Part shown: in pieces, positions 62,997-64,000 of the stretch | Layout of the letters: each line of letters starts with the position of its first letter | How positions within the stretch are numbered: position 1 is the stretch's first letter | Assembly: GCF_037327425.1 (NCBI RefSeq) | Contig: NZ_CP147846.1 | Location: forward strand, 1,364,001-1,428,000 | DNA length: 64,000 bases | Direction: 5' to 3' | Source of the DNA: Rhodococcus sovatensis | Lineage (GTDB): Bacteria; Actinomycetota; Actinomycetes; Mycobacteriales; Mycobacteriaceae | Translations under genes and position numbers: made by a program | Notes under the pieces: model-generated | Database searches by the model: none | What the model saw: the letters and a program-made list of their open reading frames with translations, nothing else | What the model was told of the DNA's origin: nothing

Positions 62997-63446
62997 GTGG
63001 ATGAATCGCACGCGTTCGAATATGGAGTCGACGGGCCGAAGGTCATTCTGGCCGGAATCGACGGCTCGGAATCGTCGTGGAAAGCGGCGGCGTACGCGGC
63101 AGGGCTGTCGAGACGCCAAGGATCGCTGCTCGTGCTCGTCTATGTACAACCTCTGGCTACCGCAGCATGGGGGCAGGCCGGCATTTCGCTCGTCGAGACC
63201 GGCAAGGAGATCGCCGACGAGTTGCTCGCCTACATCGAAAAAGCAACGGCGCACACCGACGTGCCCAAGTGGGAATTCCGCACTGCCACAGGAGATCCCT
63301 TCAACGGAATCGTCGCTGTTGCCGAGGAACTGCGGGCGGACGCCATCGTCGTCGGGGCGTCGGAGCACGCTGGTCACCGAATGTTCGGCTCGGTCGCAGT
63401 GAGACTCGTCAAAGCCGGGCGTTGGCCGGTCACCGTTGTTCCGTGA
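62997..63446 (+). CDS. Universal stress protein
   Basis: A 149-residue UspA-fold protein: VILAGIDGSESSWKAAAYAAGLSRRQGSLLVLVYV, ATGDPFNGIVAVAEELRADAIVVGASEHAGHRMFGSVAVRLVKAGRWPVTVVP, with the ATP-binding G-x2-G-x9-G-S pattern. GTG start. It may bind ATP and act in stress or hypoxia response. After its stop, 63447-63728 holds no convincing gene. Confidence 0.87.
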   Translation: MDESHAFEYGVDGPKVILAGIDGSESSWKAAAYAAGLSRRQGSLLVLVYVQPLATAAWGQAGISLVETGKEIADELLAYIEKATAHTDVPKWEFRTATGDPFNGIVAVAEELRADAIVVGASEHAGHRMFGSVAVRLVKAGRWPVTVVP

Positions 63447-63728
63447 GATTCGACAGTTGGGAGGGGCTTGTCAACGATGCATTGTTGATACACACGGCGA
63501 TACATCTCAAACCCGTGGTGGAGGACACCGAGGCTCTACGGCCAGCGCGACGAATTGCAGTCCTCGAGGGCGCGCGGACCGTCGACGCGATATAGCGACT
63601 TTGATCACCATTGCGTGCCATCTCGTCGACCCGCAACCGGATCGAATTCCTGCGAGCTGACGTCCCTTCGAATGCGTGCATCGGTTGTACGCTGACTCGC
63701 TTTCTGGTCAGCACATCAGGATCAACGG

Positions 63729-64000
63729 CTACGGGCTGCGATCGGTGACGGCAGGTGGCGGATCAAGCACGTCTATCATCTTCAAGAGTTGTTCTCGCAC
63801 TGCTGCAATCATCGTTCCAGCTCGCATGGCGATACCTTTGACCGGCCGGTCCGCGAGCAGCTCAGCCAAATGGTCGTCTGACTGATCGGTGGCCGATTCG
63901 TGCCCGACGAGCGCCGCCACGGAGACAGTCACGTCACGCCCTGCGAGGCGCTCACGAAAGAAACCCCTATGGCGTCGACCACAGCGATCGTCGGGTTGGT
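63729..64000 (-). CDS. Partial unrecognised protein, open at the window end
   Basis: The minus-strand frame ending at 63729 is open to base 64000: it reads R-G-F-F-R-E-R-L-A-G-R-D-V-T-V-S-V-A-A-L-V-G-H-E and ends ADRPVKGIAMRAGTMIAA...KMIDVLDPPPAVTDRSP. An internal GTG at 63932 gives 67 residues, but the frame likely belongs to a longer gene outside. No family was recognised. Confidence 0.4.
   Translation of the reverse strand, partial: QPDDRCGRRHRGFFRERLAGRDVTVSVAALVGHESATDQSDDHLAELLADRPVKGIAMRAGTMIAAVREQLLKMIDVLDPPPAVTDRSP

Noticed and set aside
1..64000. tRNA, rRNA or riboswitch genes
   Set aside because: No cloverleaf with a TTCGAATC-type arm, no rRNA-like stretch and no known riboswitch core was recognised by eye; a tRNAscan-SE/Infernal run would settle this.

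Overview
The window is high-GC actinobacterial DNA, most likely from a Rhodococcus or a close mycolate-forming relative. This is inferred from gene content: a mycothiol-dependent isomerase-family protein, WhiB and ANTAR regulators, an LGFP-repeat secreted protein, Irt-type siderophore ABC genes, and a leucine-degradation cluster (citE, maoC, acyl-CoA dehydrogenase, accA1, accD1, divergent TetR) in the gene order known from Mycobacterium. No rRNA, tRNA or CRISPR array was seen.

Layout. 1-10.07 kb is a catabolic stretch: an MHS-type transporter (cut by the window edge), an amidohydrolase, a mycothiol-dependent maleylpyruvate isomerase-family protein, gabT and gabD, a monooxygenase-fold protein and a frameshifted FAD oxidoreductase. 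An IS1380-family element sits in the 3' end of the isomerase gene. A second, identical copy (10.07-11.75 kb) abuts an N-terminally truncated ABC half-transporter, which is followed by an intact ABC half-transporter and a convergent siderophore-interacting reductase behind a likely IdeR iron box. 15.1-17.9 kb is a scar made of a P450 fragment, a TetR fragment, a membrane-protein fragment and a small gene split by an IS4-family element. A RES/Xre toxin-antitoxin pair with a three-copy 12-bp iteron follows at 18-18.9 kb.

19.16-26.44 kb is the most unusual part. Nine tightly packed minus-strand genes (cupin, DJ-1/PfpI, HAD, Hsp31-like DJ-1, third DJ-1, ferritin-like iminophenylpyruvate-dimer-synthase-family protein, SDR, MFS exporter, VOC) read as one operon, with a divergent TetR gene and palindromes between them. 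I cannot assign it to a described pathway.

27.4-35.75 kb looks like a plasmid-derived or integrated accessory island: a serine resolvase, many short unrecognised genes, a secreted LGFP protein, hairpin terminators, and three copies of a roughly 200-230-bp intergenic repeat.

35.77-64 kb is ordinary chromosome: cinA, a twice-frameshifted MFS gene beside an HxlR regulator, a methyltransferase, the leucine cluster, a thiolase with odd codon use, WhiB, glycerate kinase with a CdaR-type regulator, several regulator/effector pairs (MarR-VOC, ArsR-VOC, PadR-MFS), a nitrate reductase fused to a diflavin reductase, a GAF-ANTAR regulator, a secreted cupin and a universal stress protein.
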